Notes under the pieces: model-generated
What the model saw: the letters and a program-made list of their open reading frames with translations, nothing else
The model's database searches: none
What the model was told of the DNA's origin: nothing
Shown here: positions 17,011 through 25,627 of the stretch, in pieces
How positions within the stretch are numbered: the first letter of the stretch is position 1
Layout of the letters: the number at the start of each line of letters is the position of its first letter
Translations under genes and position numbers: made by a program
Origin: Flavobacterium kayseriense
Lineage (GTDB): Bacteria; Bacteroidota; Bacteroidia; Flavobacteriales; Flavobacteriaceae
Length of the DNA: 64,000 nucleotides
Direction: 5' to 3'
Assembly: GCF_014305095.1 (NCBI RefSeq)
Contig: NZ_JACRUI010000001.1
Coordinates: 543,695 to 607,694, forward strand

Positions 17011-18345
17011 ATGGCTGTTTCCTCGGAAGAATTAGGAACACAAGACATCAAAAAGCTTTTGATAAAACAAGCCGTACCTGCGTCGATAGGAATCTTATTC
17101 TTATCTGTCAATATCTTAATTGACACCATATTTGTGGGACAATGGATAGGCTCATTAGCTATTGCAGCAGTTACTGTTGTGCTGCCTATTACCTTTTTAA
17201 TTTCCTCGTTAGGAATGGCAATAGGTGTGGGTGGTGGCTCTGTTTTATCCAGAGCTTTGGGAGCAAAAGATCATGAAAAAGCAAAGAGTACCTTTGCCAA
17301 TCAAATCATGATGACCTTTGCTTTGTCCTCTATTTTTTGCCTTTTGGGCATCTTTTTTAGCCGCGAAATGCTTCTGCTTTTTGGTGCAAAAGGAGCGATC
17401 ATTCAACCCGCAACTGAGTTCTTTAAACCCATCATTTTATCCGTTCCCTTTTTAGCGTTGTGCATGATGGGGAACAACATTATAAGAGCCGAAGGGAAAC
17501 CTAAGTTTGCAATGATCGCAATGATTGTTCCTGCGTTTTTTAATATTGGTTTGGATATTCTTTTTATTAAAGTCATGAATTTAGGAATGACTGGAGCTGC
17601 TTATGCCACAGCCATTTCCTATTTTATGTGTTTTGTATTTGTACTTTGGTTCTTTTTATTTAAAAGCGAAATCAAACCAAAAGCAATCCATTTTAAGTTT
17701 AACTATCTTATCTTTAAGGAGATTAGCACACTTAGTTTTGTGACTTTTTCTAGACAAGGTGTGATTGCTATATTATCAATTATACTTAATCACACGTTAT
17801 ATACCTATGGTGGTGAGCACTCAATCGCAGTATACGGCATAATTAGTAGGATGCTCATGTTTGCTTTATTTCCTATCTTAGGAATCACACAAGGTTTTTT
17901 ACCAATTGCAGGTTATAATTATGGTGCACACAATTATACAAGAGTGAAGGAAAGTATAGGTATTTCTATAAAATATGCAGCGCTACTTGCTAGTATTATT
18001 TTTGTTGTAATCTTATTTTACGCCACACCAATCGTAACCATTTTTACAGATGACTCAACAGTATTGAGCGAAACACCTAACGCATTACGCTGGGTGTTTG
18101 CCGCTTCTCCCATCATAGCCGTCCAACTAATTGGATCAGCCTATTTTCAGGCAGTAGGAAAAGCAAGAAAAGCACTTTTATTGACCTTAAGTAAACAAGG
18201 TTTTTTCTTGATTCCGCTCGTACTCATTTTACCTAATTTTTTTGGTATTTTTGGTGTTTGGGTTGCCTTTCCAATCTCGGATGTACTATCGACTTTACTC
18301 ACGGGTTTTTTTCTGAGGAAAGAAATAAACAAAAATCTAAACTAA
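17011..18345 (+). CDS. MATE-family multidrug/toxin efflux transporter
   Basis: A 444-residue inner-membrane protein with about 12 predicted transmembrane segments in two MatE halves (N half with ASIGILFLSVNILIDTIFVGQW; C half with TFSRQGVIAILSIILNHTLY). It should exchange Na+ or H+ for organic cations. It begins at the base after the hemH stop and is followed 7 bases later by hemJ, so it is transcribed with two porphyrin genes. Export of porphyrin or haem intermediates is an attractive idea, but there is no direct evidence. Confidence 0.9.
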   Translation: MAVSSEELGTQDIKKLLIKQAVPASIGILFLSVNILIDTIFVGQWIGSLAIAAVTVVLPITFLISSLGMAIGVGGGSVLSRALGAKDHEKAKSTFANQIMMTFALSSIFCLLGIFFSREMLLLFGAKGAIIQPATEFFKPIILSVPFLALCMMGNNIIRAEGKPKFAMIAMIVPAFFNIGLDILFIKVMNLGMTGAAYATAISYFMCFVFVLWFFLFKSEIKPKAIHFKFNYLIFKEISTLSFVTFSRQGVIAILSIILNHTLYTYGGEHSIAVYGIISRMLMFALFPILGITQGFLPIAGYNYGAHNYTRVKESIGISIKYAALLASIIFVVILFYATPIVTIFTDDSTVLSETPNALRWVFAASPIIAVQLIGSAYFQAVGKARKALLLTLSKQGFFLIPLVLILPNFFGIFGVWVAFPISDVLSTLLTGFFLRKEINKNLN

Positions 18346-18352
18346 ATAATAG

Positions 18353-18907
18353 ATGGAATACTATAATTACTTAAAATCACTTCACCTCATCTTTGTAATT
18401 ACATGGTTTGCAGGATTATTCTATATTGTAAGGCTTTTTGTGTACCAAATTGAAGCAGCCGACAAGCCTTCACCAGAAAAAGAAATATTACAAAAACAGT
18501 ATAAAATCATGACCTACCGGCTTTGGTATATCATTACTTGGCCATCAGCAATTTTAGCAAGTTTTTTTGCTTTTTGGATGTTATTTTTCACCCCGATGGG
18601 AAATGCATGGTTAAAAATGCCTTGGATGCACGTAAAGCTTGGCTTTGTTTTTGTGTTGTATTTATACCATGCAAAATGCCAACAAATCTATAATCAATTA
18701 CAAAAAGACGAGATAAAATACAGCACTAATTTTATGCGATTGTGGAATGAGGGAGCGACCCTTATTCTTTTTGCTGTAGTATTCCTAGTTGTTCTAAAAA
18801 ATGCCGTAAATTGGATTTTTGGAGTTGCTGGAATTTTTCTTTTCTCCATTACTATTATGTTAGGGTTTAGATTTTACAAAAAAATAAGAGAAAAAAACCA
18901 ATCTTAA
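18353..18907 (+). CDS. hemJ: HemJ-type protoporphyrinogen IX oxidase (CopD/UPF0093 family)
   Basis: Oxidises protoporphyrinogen IX to protoporphyrin IX, the step between hemF and hemH. A 184-residue membrane protein with about five helices. The HemJ hallmarks are the N-terminal helix with His11 (LHLIFVITWFAGLFYIVRLFVY) and the later WMHVKLGF with His93 and Lys95. No hemG or hemY gene is in the window, so this protein fills that gap. It lies 7 bases after the MATE gene and 2 bases before a histidine kinase gene. Confidence 0.88.
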   Translation: MEYYNYLKSLHLIFVITWFAGLFYIVRLFVYQIEAADKPSPEKEILQKQYKIMTYRLWYIITWPSAILASFFAFWMLFFTPMGNAWLKMPWMHVKLGFVFVLYLYHAKCQQIYNQLQKDEIKYSTNFMRLWNEGATLILFAVVFLVVLKNAVNWIFGVAGIFLFSITIMLGFRFYKKIREKNQS

Positions 18908-18909
18908 TT

Positions 18910-20382
18910 ATGCTTAAAGGTTTTAAATTATCAATGCTTTCCCTACGAATCCGGATTTTTCTTTCGATGATCGTACTGATAATTGTAGCCTCTATGTTAT
19001 TAGCTTCGATCTCAATAATACAGTTTAAAAACGAAGCAAAAGAATACCATCAAGAGCGACTGGAACGTAAAGAAAATGCTGTAAAAGAACACATTAACTA
19101 TGTCCTTTCCACAACTACTTATCCGTTAAACACAGATAATTTAGACCTTATTTTCAAGGACAAGATTCATGAGTTAGCCCAGATTCATAATATCGAAATC
19201 AATATTTACGATCTTGATGGAAATCTTTTAAAATCATCTAAGGAATCCTTCTCAGTAGATAAAGTATCTCCTCCAATTCCAAAATACATCTTAAAACTGG
19301 TACGTTCCTCCATCGAAAAAAGGTACGTTGATATCAAAACGATTGATGGTGTAAAAAACAGATCATCGTTTACACAAATAAAAGATGAGCGCTTTAAACC
19401 ATTAGGCGTATTAAACTTACCCTACTTAGAAGACGATGGCTTTTACCAGAAAGAATTGAGTAGTTTTTTAATTCGTTTAGGGCAAGTGTACTCCTTTATG
19501 ATGCTAGTTGCTTTTGGCTTGGCTTATTTTCTTTCAACCTATATAACGAAATCACTGAAAACAATATCTGACAAACTAAATGAGACGAGCTTACACCAGA
19601 AAAACGAAAAAATCATCCTTGAGGCTAACAGTAAAGAGATTAATTTATTGATAAAAGCGTACAATCAAATGGTGGATGAGTTAGAAAAAAGTGCGGTAAA
19701 GCTTGCGCGAAGCGAACGGGAAGAGGCTTGGCGTGAAATGGCAAAACAAGTAGCCCACGAGATTAAAAATCCTTTGACGCCCATGCGTTTAACCGTACAG
19801 AGTTTTCAGAGAAGGTTTAATCCTGAAGACCCTCAAATTACACAAAAAATGAAGGATTACTCAGAAACCCTAATTCAACAAATTGATACTATGAGCGCTG
19901 TAGCATCAGCATTTTCGAATTTTGCTTCTATGCCGGTACAAAAAAACGAAACGTTGAATGTGGTTGAAGTAATCGAATTAGCTTTAGACATTTTTAACGA
20001 AAACAATATTATCTTCGAAAAAGAATCGCCTGAAATCATATCAAAAATAGATCGAACGCAGCTAGTGAGAATTATAACTAATTTAGTCAAAAACGCCATT
20101 CAATCCATACCAGAACTTCAAGAGGAGAAACAAATTAAAGTGGTGGTCAAAAAGGTGTTGAACAATGTTTTGATTATAGTTGAAGATAATGGGGTTGGTA
20201 TAAGTCCCGCAGATGTGAAACGAATTTTCCAACCTAAATTCACCACAAAAAATAGTGGAATGGGACTAGGGTTGGGTATTATTAAAAACATTATTGAAAA
20301 TTACGAAGGAACAATTACCTTTGATACAGAATACGGAATTGGAACTCGTTTTGTAGTTTCACTTCCAATAATTAACTCTTAA
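18910..20382 (+). CDS. Orphan membrane sensor histidine kinase
   Basis: A 490-residue sensor: transmembrane helix about 13-37, a ~155-residue periplasmic domain, second helix about 193-212, HAMP-like linker, then the HisKA box with His283 in VAHEIKNPLTPMRL. The HATPase domain has NLVKNAIQSI, VEDNGVGIS and GMGLGLGII. The H box HEIKNPLTP resembles the NtrY group. No response regulator is adjacent; it lies 2 bases after hemJ and 9 bases before an enoyl-CoA hydratase gene. The signal is unknown. Confidence 0.92.
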   Translation: MLKGFKLSMLSLRIRIFLSMIVLIIVASMLLASISIIQFKNEAKEYHQERLERKENAVKEHINYVLSTTTYPLNTDNLDLIFKDKIHELAQIHNIEINIYDLDGNLLKSSKESFSVDKVSPPIPKYILKLVRSSIEKRYVDIKTIDGVKNRSSFTQIKDERFKPLGVLNLPYLEDDGFYQKELSSFLIRLGQVYSFMMLVAFGLAYFLSTYITKSLKTISDKLNETSLHQKNEKIILEANSKEINLLIKAYNQMVDELEKSAVKLARSEREEAWREMAKQVAHEIKNPLTPMRLTVQSFQRRFNPEDPQITQKMKDYSETLIQQIDTMSAVASAFSNFASMPVQKNETLNVVEVIELALDIFNENNIIFEKESPEIISKIDRTQLVRIITNLVKNAIQSIPELQEEKQIKVVVKKVLNNVLIIVEDNGVGISPADVKRIFQPKFTTKNSGMGLGLGIIKNIIENYEGTITFDTEYGIGTRFVVSLPIINS

Positions 20383-20391
20383 ACAAGTATT

Positions 20392-21174
20392 ATGAACTAC
20401 GAAAACATTCTAGTTGCCACAGAAAATAGTATTGCGACAATTACAATAAATCGCCCAACAAAATTAAATGCTTTAAATAGCAAGACAATCGAAGAGCTAC
20501 ACCAAGCCTTTGAAAGTTTAGAAAAAAACTACGATACTCGTGTTATTATTTTGACCGGTAGCGGCGAAAAAGCTTTTGTTGCTGGAGCAGATATTGCTGA
20601 ATTTGCACAATTTTCAGTAGAAGAAGGCGCACAACTAGCTGCTCAAGGACAAGAAATACTTTTTAATTTTGTAGAGAACTTAAAAATACCTGTAATTGCT
20701 GCCGTAAATGGATTTGCATTAGGAGGTGGATTAGAACTAGCCATGTCATGTCATATACGAGTAGCATCTGAAAACGCTAAAATGGGGCTTCCAGAAGTAT
20801 CATTGGGAGTCATTCCAGGTTATGGAGGAACGCAACGTTTACCTCAATTGATCGGAAAGGGACGTGCTATGGAAATGATTATGACCGCCGGCATGGTAGG
20901 AGCTGAAGAAGCTCACAGAACCGGATTAGTAAATCATGTAGTGCCACAAGCAGAAATTTTAGAATTTTGTACCGGTATTGCACAAAAAATAATGAAAAAC
21001 TCACCTGTCGCGATTAGTAAAGCGATCAAAGCAGTAAATGCTAATTTTAAAGATGGTGAAAACGGCTATGAAACCGAAATAAAATCGTTTGGAAAATGCT
21101 TTGGTACTGAAGATTTTAAAGAAGGAACTACAGCTTTTTTAGAAAAAAGAAAAGCGATTTTTCCTGGGAAATAA
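20392..21174 (+). CDS. Enoyl-CoA hydratase/isomerase family protein
   Basis: A 260-residue crotonase-fold enzyme. It has the oxyanion-hole region KAFVAGADIAEF and the signature AAVNGFALGGGLELAMSCHIRVA. The catalytic glutamates lie in LELAMSC and GLPEVSLGVIPGYGGTQRL. Most likely a fatty-acid beta-oxidation-type hydratase of cytoplasmic acyl-CoAs; the physiological substrate cannot be read from sequence. It ends the plus-strand run started at the AraC gene and is followed by a strong terminator. Confidence 0.92.
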   Translation: MNYENILVATENSIATITINRPTKLNALNSKTIEELHQAFESLEKNYDTRVIILTGSGEKAFVAGADIAEFAQFSVEEGAQLAAQGQEILFNFVENLKIPVIAAVNGFALGGGLELAMSCHIRVASENAKMGLPEVSLGVIPGYGGTQRLPQLIGKGRAMEMIMTAGMVGAEEAHRTGLVNHVVPQAEILEFCTGIAQKIMKNSPVAISKAIKAVNANFKDGENGYETEIKSFGKCFGTEDFKEGTTAFLEKRKAIFPGK

Positions 21175-21202
21175 AGACACAGACGCACTGTTTACCAAAA
21201 TT

Positions 21203-21252
21203 AAAAAACCACAGTATCAATATACTTAAATAATTGATATTGTGGTTTTTTT
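21203..21252 (+). terminator. Intrinsic terminator after the enoyl-CoA hydratase gene
   Basis: AAAAAACCACA pairs with TGTGGTTTTTT, extended by TATCAAT/ATTGATA, with a T run at the 3' end. It closes the hemH-to-hydratase transcript. Confidence 0.8.
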
Positions 21253-21306
21253 ATGTTACTAGGGTAAATTTCCGCTAATTAAATCGCAAATACCGTTCAC
21301 AAAAGC

Positions 21307-21314
21307 TAATTTTG
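21307..21314 (+). promoter_or_regulatory. Putative -7 box of the 134-residue protein gene
   Basis: TAATTTTG, an exact TAnnTTTG match 28 bases before the ATG at 21343. Confidence 0.45.
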
Positions 21315-21342
21315 CATTTAAATCAACATCAAAAATTAAATC

Positions 21343-21747
21343 ATGTCATACGAACCTATATTTGCTCTTTTTTGGGAAAAAGTAAAACAAAGTATTGTCG
21401 ATAAAACATATTCCAAATTAACTTTGGCGAAGACCATAGGAGATACCGAAATAAAAAACATTTATGTGCGTCCTGTTTTACTAGAAAATGATGTGTTTAT
21501 GCTTTCGCTAAGTACAAAATACAAAACAGAGGAAGTAGAAAGTTTTCATACAATTGATGATGCCTATCCTATTTTAGCTTCTTATCTAAACAATCCGTTT
21601 TTGACCGCTTTGTTATTTACAACTGAAAATGATATCACTTTCAAACTCAATAAAAAAAGAGTTGGAAGCATAGTTGAACAAGCGCCTACGTTTAAAAGTG
21701 CCTCTGATGTGATTATCGAAATGCAAGAAAAAGGCATTTACAACTAA
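21343..21747 (+). CDS. Hypothetical cytoplasmic protein, 134 residues
   Basis: A soluble mixed alpha/beta protein without signal peptide or membrane segment (MSYEPIFALFWEKVKQSIVDK). It sits alone between a terminator and a convergent HD-domain gene, with its own promoter-like box. I recognise no family; monocistronic context and normal codon use support it being a true gene. Confidence 0.65.
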   Translation: MSYEPIFALFWEKVKQSIVDKTYSKLTLAKTIGDTEIKNIYVRPVLLENDVFMLSLSTKYKTEEVESFHTIDDAYPILASYLNNPFLTALLFTTENDITFKLNKKRVGSIVEQAPTFKSASDVIIEMQEKGIYN

Positions 21748-21799
21748 TATTTGTTTTAATAGCGCTGGTTTTTGTCTTTAAAAAGTAGCGTTATTATTT

Positions 21800-22453
21800 T
21801 TATTTTTCTCCCTCCCATTCCGCGTAAAATTGAGCAAGAAAACCTTCCATATAACGGTGTCTCTCCTGAGCTATTTTTTTTCCTGAAACGGTATTCATCT
21901 TATCTTTTAGCAATAACAGCTTTTCATAGAAATGATTTAGTGTTGGCGCATTATTACTTTTATATTCTTCTTTAGTCATTGTAGTGTTTGGCGCGATATT
22001 AGGGTCATACAGCGCTCTATTTTTAAAACCACCATAATTGAACGCACGAGCAATCCCAATAGCACCTATAGCGTCTAAACGATCTGCATCTTGAACTACA
22101 TCTAACTCGACAGAACTAAAATCACGTGCTACTTTACCACCTTTAAAAGATATATTTTCAATTATTTTAACCACATGATCGATAACTTCCTCTGAAACAG
22201 CATTTGTCTCTAAAAAAGCTCTAGCTGTTTTAGGCCCGATAGTTTCGTCTCCGTCATGAAATTTACTATCGGCTATATCGTGAAGTAAAGCAGCTAGTTG
22301 CACGGTTGTTAGATCACACTGTTCGTCGCCACCGATTAACATTGCATTCTTGTACACACGTTCAATATGAAACCAATCATGACCTCCCTCTGCTCCTACT
22401 AGTTGTTCTTTAACAAATGCAATTGTTTTTACTATAATCTCAGAATGTTCCAT
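21800..22453 (-). CDS. HD-domain phosphohydrolase
   Basis: A 217-residue metal-dependent phosphohydrolase. The HD motif is LAALLHDIADSKF, with a first ligand in GHDWFHIERV and a later Asp in VVQDADRLDAIGAIGIARA. This is the YedJ-like type of HD hydrolase. The frame extends upstream to 22510 through a hairpin terminator, so I take the ATG at 22453 (MEHSEIIVKTI). Substrate unknown; nucleotides are likely for this group. Confidence 0.88.
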   Translation of the reverse strand: MEHSEIIVKTIAFVKEQLVGAEGGHDWFHIERVYKNAMLIGGDEQCDLTTVQLAALLHDIADSKFHDGDETIGPKTARAFLETNAVSEEVIDHVVKIIENISFKGGKVARDFSSVELDVVQDADRLDAIGAIGIARAFNYGGFKNRALYDPNIAPNTTMTKEEYKSNNAPTLNHFYEKLLLLKDKMNTVSGKKIAQERHRYMEGFLAQFYAEWEGEK

Positions 22454-22468
22454 TACATATTTATTACA

Positions 22469-22514
22469 AAAAATGTTGATTCTTAAAGCACTAGCCTTAA
22501 AAATCAACATTTTT
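22469..22514 (-). terminator. Hairpin between the desaturase and HD-domain genes
   Basis: AAAAATGTTGAT pairs with ATCAACATTTTT around a 22-base loop; on the minus strand a TTTTTTG run follows. It ends the desaturase transcript and lies inside the rejected N-terminal extension of the HD gene. Confidence 0.65.
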
Positions 22515-22536
22515 ATTATTTATTATTTTTTAAAAA

Positions 22537-23523
22537 CTACAATCTTGCTGGTTCAACCCATTTGAAGATATGCGTTTCTTGCGGAATAACGATTCTTTCT
22601 GAAATCCTAGCCATTCTCGCTGGTAATTTCATTAAGTAATCACGAGCTTTCTCCGCTTCATCAGTTAGACCTGTTATCTTATCTATTTCCCATTTGGTAA
22701 TTAGTTTTTGCATAATTTCTACATAATCATTAGCAGTGTACACTCCAATACGCTGTGCAGAATCAGAAAACAATTCGAATGCAGAACTAATTTTAGCACC
22801 AGATTCTCTTAAGAAATGAGCTGGCATCACAATCTTAGCTTTCATCATGTACTGGAAAGCTAGCATCATTTCGCTAGGGTCAATTTTAAAAATTTGGTTT
22901 ACAAATTCACTGTAAGCATGGTGATGGCGCATTTCGTCACCAGCAATCATCTTACACATTTTTGCAAGTTTTTTATCTCCGTAACTCTTAGCTAGCTGCG
23001 AAACTCTATTATGAGAAACATAGGTTGCTAATTCTTGAAAACTAGTATAAACGAAGTTCTTGTAAGGATCTCTTCCTGTACCTATGTCAAAACCATCATT
23101 GATCAGGTGCTGTGTAGTCATTTCGACCTCACGCATATTCACACGACCTGATAAATACAAGTACTTATTTAAAAGATCTCCATGACGATTTTCCTCACCC
23201 GTCCACTGGCGAACCCATTGTGCCCAACCATTACGCTCTAAATTATCGACACCCTCAACTTCCATTAACCAGTTTTCATATGTTGGCAATGCTTCCTCAG
23301 TAATCATATCTCCTACCATCGCTACCCAAAAATCATAAGGTAAGTCCTTAGAGATCTCGCGTAATTCCTTAACTTCTTCTAAAAAGTTATCACTTTCAGA
23401 ATTAGGTAAAAAATCAGATGGCTGCCAAATTTCTTCTACAGGTATTAAATACTGATCCACATAGCTCGACACGTTTTTTTCCAAAAACTGCATTACTTCT
23501 AAACGAATATTTTTTATTGACAT
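22537..23523 (-). CDS. Acyl-ACP desaturase (diiron, soluble)
   Basis: Introduces a cis double bond into acyl-ACP using O2 and ferredoxin. A 328-residue protein of the stearoyl-ACP desaturase family. The diiron ligands appear in the two motifs GEENRHGDLLNKY and GDEMRHHHAYSEF, plus an early EE pair. Soluble, no membrane segments. It begins 10 bases downstream of the PlsC-like acyltransferase, so the two may be co-transcribed and act together in membrane lipid synthesis. Confidence 0.92.
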   Translation of the reverse strand: MSIKNIRLEVMQFLEKNVSSYVDQYLIPVEEIWQPSDFLPNSESDNFLEEVKELREISKDLPYDFWVAMVGDMITEEALPTYENWLMEVEGVDNLERNGWAQWVRQWTGEENRHGDLLNKYLYLSGRVNMREVEMTTQHLINDGFDIGTGRDPYKNFVYTSFQELATYVSHNRVSQLAKSYGDKKLAKMCKMIAGDEMRHHHAYSEFVNQIFKIDPSEMMLAFQYMMKAKIVMPAHFLRESGAKISSAFELFSDSAQRIGVYTANDYVEIMQKLITKWEIDKITGLTDEAEKARDYLMKLPARMARISERIVIPQETHIFKWVEPARL

Positions 23524-23533
23524 CTTATATATA

Positions 23534-24268
23534 TTAAAATTTTATTCCTTTTACTACAGCCTCTTCGGCCTTTTCTATTAAATCTGCAAAATCAAATTCA
23601 CTCACCTTTAAAGGCTTATGTATTGCAAAGGTAAGATGATTTCCTAAACCAACTGGAAAAAAACCAAATTTAACCATTTTCCAACTATTGTTAATGCTCA
23701 CGGGAACAACATAAGCAGATGGTGCTGCCTTGCATAATATTTTTAAACCCGTTTGCGAGAACGCTTTTGGCTGACCTGTTTTGCTTCGGGTTCCCTCTGG
23801 AAAAATAACTGCTGAACGGTTATTAGCCTCGATATAATCTCCTAATTTTTTGATCTCAGGAATAGCTTGCTTAGGATCCTTACGGTCTATCAAAGCAGAT
23901 CCTCCATGACGCAAATTATACGAAACACTAGGTATTCCTTTCCCTAACTCTTTCTTGCTTACAAATTTACAATGAAAATCACGCATGAACCAAATCATAG
24001 CAATGATATCATACATACTTTGATGGTTACTAACAAAAATAATAGGTGCATTTTTAGGTATACTTTCTAGATTCGAGAATTTGTAGGTAGTACCTACAAT
24101 ATTCGTACATCTAACTAAAAATAAATTTAAAAAATCCACACTTTTTTTATGGGCTTGGTAGCCAAAAATATTAAAGCACACCCATTGAATAGGATGAAAT
24201 ATAACAAGCGTTAGTCCAAAACACAAATAATAAATTACAGAAATGGGGTACGAAATAAGCTTTTGCAT
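23534..24268 (-). CDS. 1-acyl-sn-glycerol-3-phosphate acyltransferase family protein
   Basis: A 244-residue membrane-bound PlsC-like enzyme that transfers an acyl chain to lysophospholipid. The catalytic HX4D box is SNHQSMYDI and the substrate-binding box is VIFPEGTRSKTGQP. The N-terminal ~30 residues are hydrophobic and would anchor it. It lies directly upstream of the acyl-ACP desaturase gene. A second paralogue is at 36625-37413; which one is the main PlsC cannot be decided here. Confidence 0.88.
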   Translation of the reverse strand: MQKLISYPISVIYYLCFGLTLVIFHPIQWVCFNIFGYQAHKKSVDFLNLFLVRCTNIVGTTYKFSNLESIPKNAPIIFVSNHQSMYDIIAMIWFMRDFHCKFVSKKELGKGIPSVSYNLRHGGSALIDRKDPKQAIPEIKKLGDYIEANNRSAVIFPEGTRSKTGQPKAFSQTGLKILCKAAPSAYVVPVSINNSWKMVKFGFFPVGLGNHLTFAIHKPLKVSEFDFADLIEKAEEAVVKGIKF

Positions 24269-24353
24269 TCATTATATAATTAGCTGCAAAAGTAACAAAT
24301 AAATTTTTAGTGCTAATTATTTGGCAAATAATAATAGATTTAGTGTTTAATTG

Positions 24354-24361
24354 TACCTTTG
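24354..24361 (+). promoter_or_regulatory. Putative -7 promoter box of rnpA
   Basis: TACCTTTG, an exact TAnnTTTG match. It lies inside the upstream extension of the rnpA frame, so translation must start downstream of it, at 24394. Confidence 0.5.
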
Positions 24362-24393
24362 CTCTCCTTAATCACTGTACACTACCACCTCAA

Positions 24394-24774
24394 ATGAATT
24401 TCACCTATCCAAAAAACGAAAAACTTAAAAGTAAAATCAGCATTGGATTATTATTCACAGAAGCTAAATCAGTCTCAAAATATCCATTACGTCTCGTTTA
24501 CCATTGCAGTACAGATAATGAAGGTGAAAAGATTAAAATGGGGGTTTCTGTTTCTAAAAAAAACTTCAAAAAAGCAGTAGACCGCAATTACTTTAAGCGT
24601 GTTTTACGCGAAACCTACCGACTCAACAAGCATCTATTGCTTGACTCGATAGACAAACCTTACTGCTTTATGTTTTTCTACCAAACTAAAGATCGTTTGT
24701 CCTATGACGAAATCAATACAAAAACGATTCAGCTGTTTGAGAAGTTTATTGCTCAAACAACAAAAAAAGAATAG
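24394..24774 (+). CDS. rnpA: Ribonuclease P protein component
   Basis: Protein subunit of RNase P, which matures tRNA 5' ends with the M1 RNA. 126 residues with the conserved basic motif KMGVSVSKKNFKKAVDRNYFKRVLRE. The open frame begins at 24310, but a promoter box lies within it and the natural N-terminus is MNFTYPKNEKLKSK, so the ATG at 24394 is preferred. Here it is not next to rpmH; it is followed by a DUF4349 lipoprotein gene. Confidence 0.93.
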   Translation: MNFTYPKNEKLKSKISIGLLFTEAKSVSKYPLRLVYHCSTDNEGEKIKMGVSVSKKNFKKAVDRNYFKRVLRETYRLNKHLLLDSIDKPYCFMFFYQTKDRLSYDEINTKTIQLFEKFIAQTTKKE

Positions 24775-24820
24775 TAGCAAACCTATTTTTTGTATTTTTA
24801 GCATGTAAAAAACCTATTAC

Positions 24821-25627
24821 ATGAAGCTAAAAGTAATTCTGATCATTATTTTATGTTCTCTTATTAGCTGTAAGAAAGCCAATGAAGCTCTTGACTCCCA
24901 GGTGCAAAATATTGTATTACCTGCAAAAACAGAAACTAATGAAAGTAAATCTAAAGTAAGTGGAAAGCTTAATCAGAAAATAATCAAAGAAGGCAACCTT
25001 CGATTTGAAACTTCAGACCTTGATCGTACCTATAATCAAATCATTACAAATACCAAGAAAGCTAATGGCACGGTTCAAAATGATACTGAAGGCAAGGATT
25101 ACGGCACTGTTTATAGGAAATTAATAGTACGTATTCCTAGCCAGAATTTTGATGTATTTATACAAAATATATCAAAAGGAGTGGCATACTTTGATAATAA
25201 AGAAATTACAGCCGAGGATGTAACCGCACAATACATTGATATTAATGCCAGATTAAACGCTAAAAAATCTTTAGAAAATAGGTACATTGAACTCTTGAAA
25301 AAAGCAGTCAAGGTCTCCGAAATGTTAGAAATCGAGAAACAACTTTCTGCTATTAGAGAGGACGTTGAAGCAACACAAGGAAAGCTAAATTATTTACAAA
25401 ATAGAATATCAGAAAGTACAATAACAATTGAATTTTACAAAACCGTAGCAACTGATAACGGCGTGACGATTTCGTATGGGTCTAAAATCGGGAATGCTAT
25501 AGCATCTGGTTTTAATGCGTTCTCGAGCTTTTTTATATTCTTAGTGTCAATTTGGCCATTTATAATTATCCTAACTGGAATTATTTATTTTATTAGAAAA
25601 AAAATAAAACAAAAAAATAAAAACTAA
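24821..25627 (+). CDS. DUF4349 lipoprotein with C-terminal transmembrane helix
   Basis: A 268-residue lipoprotein. Signal peptide MKLKVILIIILCSLISC; DUF4349 core beginning KIIKEGNLRFETSDLDRTYNQI; a long coiled-coil stretch around residues 145-200 (KAVKVSEMLEIEKQLSAIRED). A membrane segment near the C-terminus (FFIFLVSIWPFIIILTGIIYF) is followed by a basic tail. The stop overlaps the start of the S41 protease gene (TAATG). Function unknown; members are often treated as membrane-anchored coiled-coil proteins. Confidence 0.82.
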   Translation: MKLKVILIIILCSLISCKKANEALDSQVQNIVLPAKTETNESKSKVSGKLNQKIIKEGNLRFETSDLDRTYNQIITNTKKANGTVQNDTEGKDYGTVYRKLIVRIPSQNFDVFIQNISKGVAYFDNKEITAEDVTAQYIDINARLNAKKSLENRYIELLKKAVKVSEMLEIEKQLSAIREDVEATQGKLNYLQNRISESTITIEFYKTVATDNGVTISYGSKIGNAIASGFNAFSSFFIFLVSIWPFIIILTGIIYFIRKKIKQKNKN

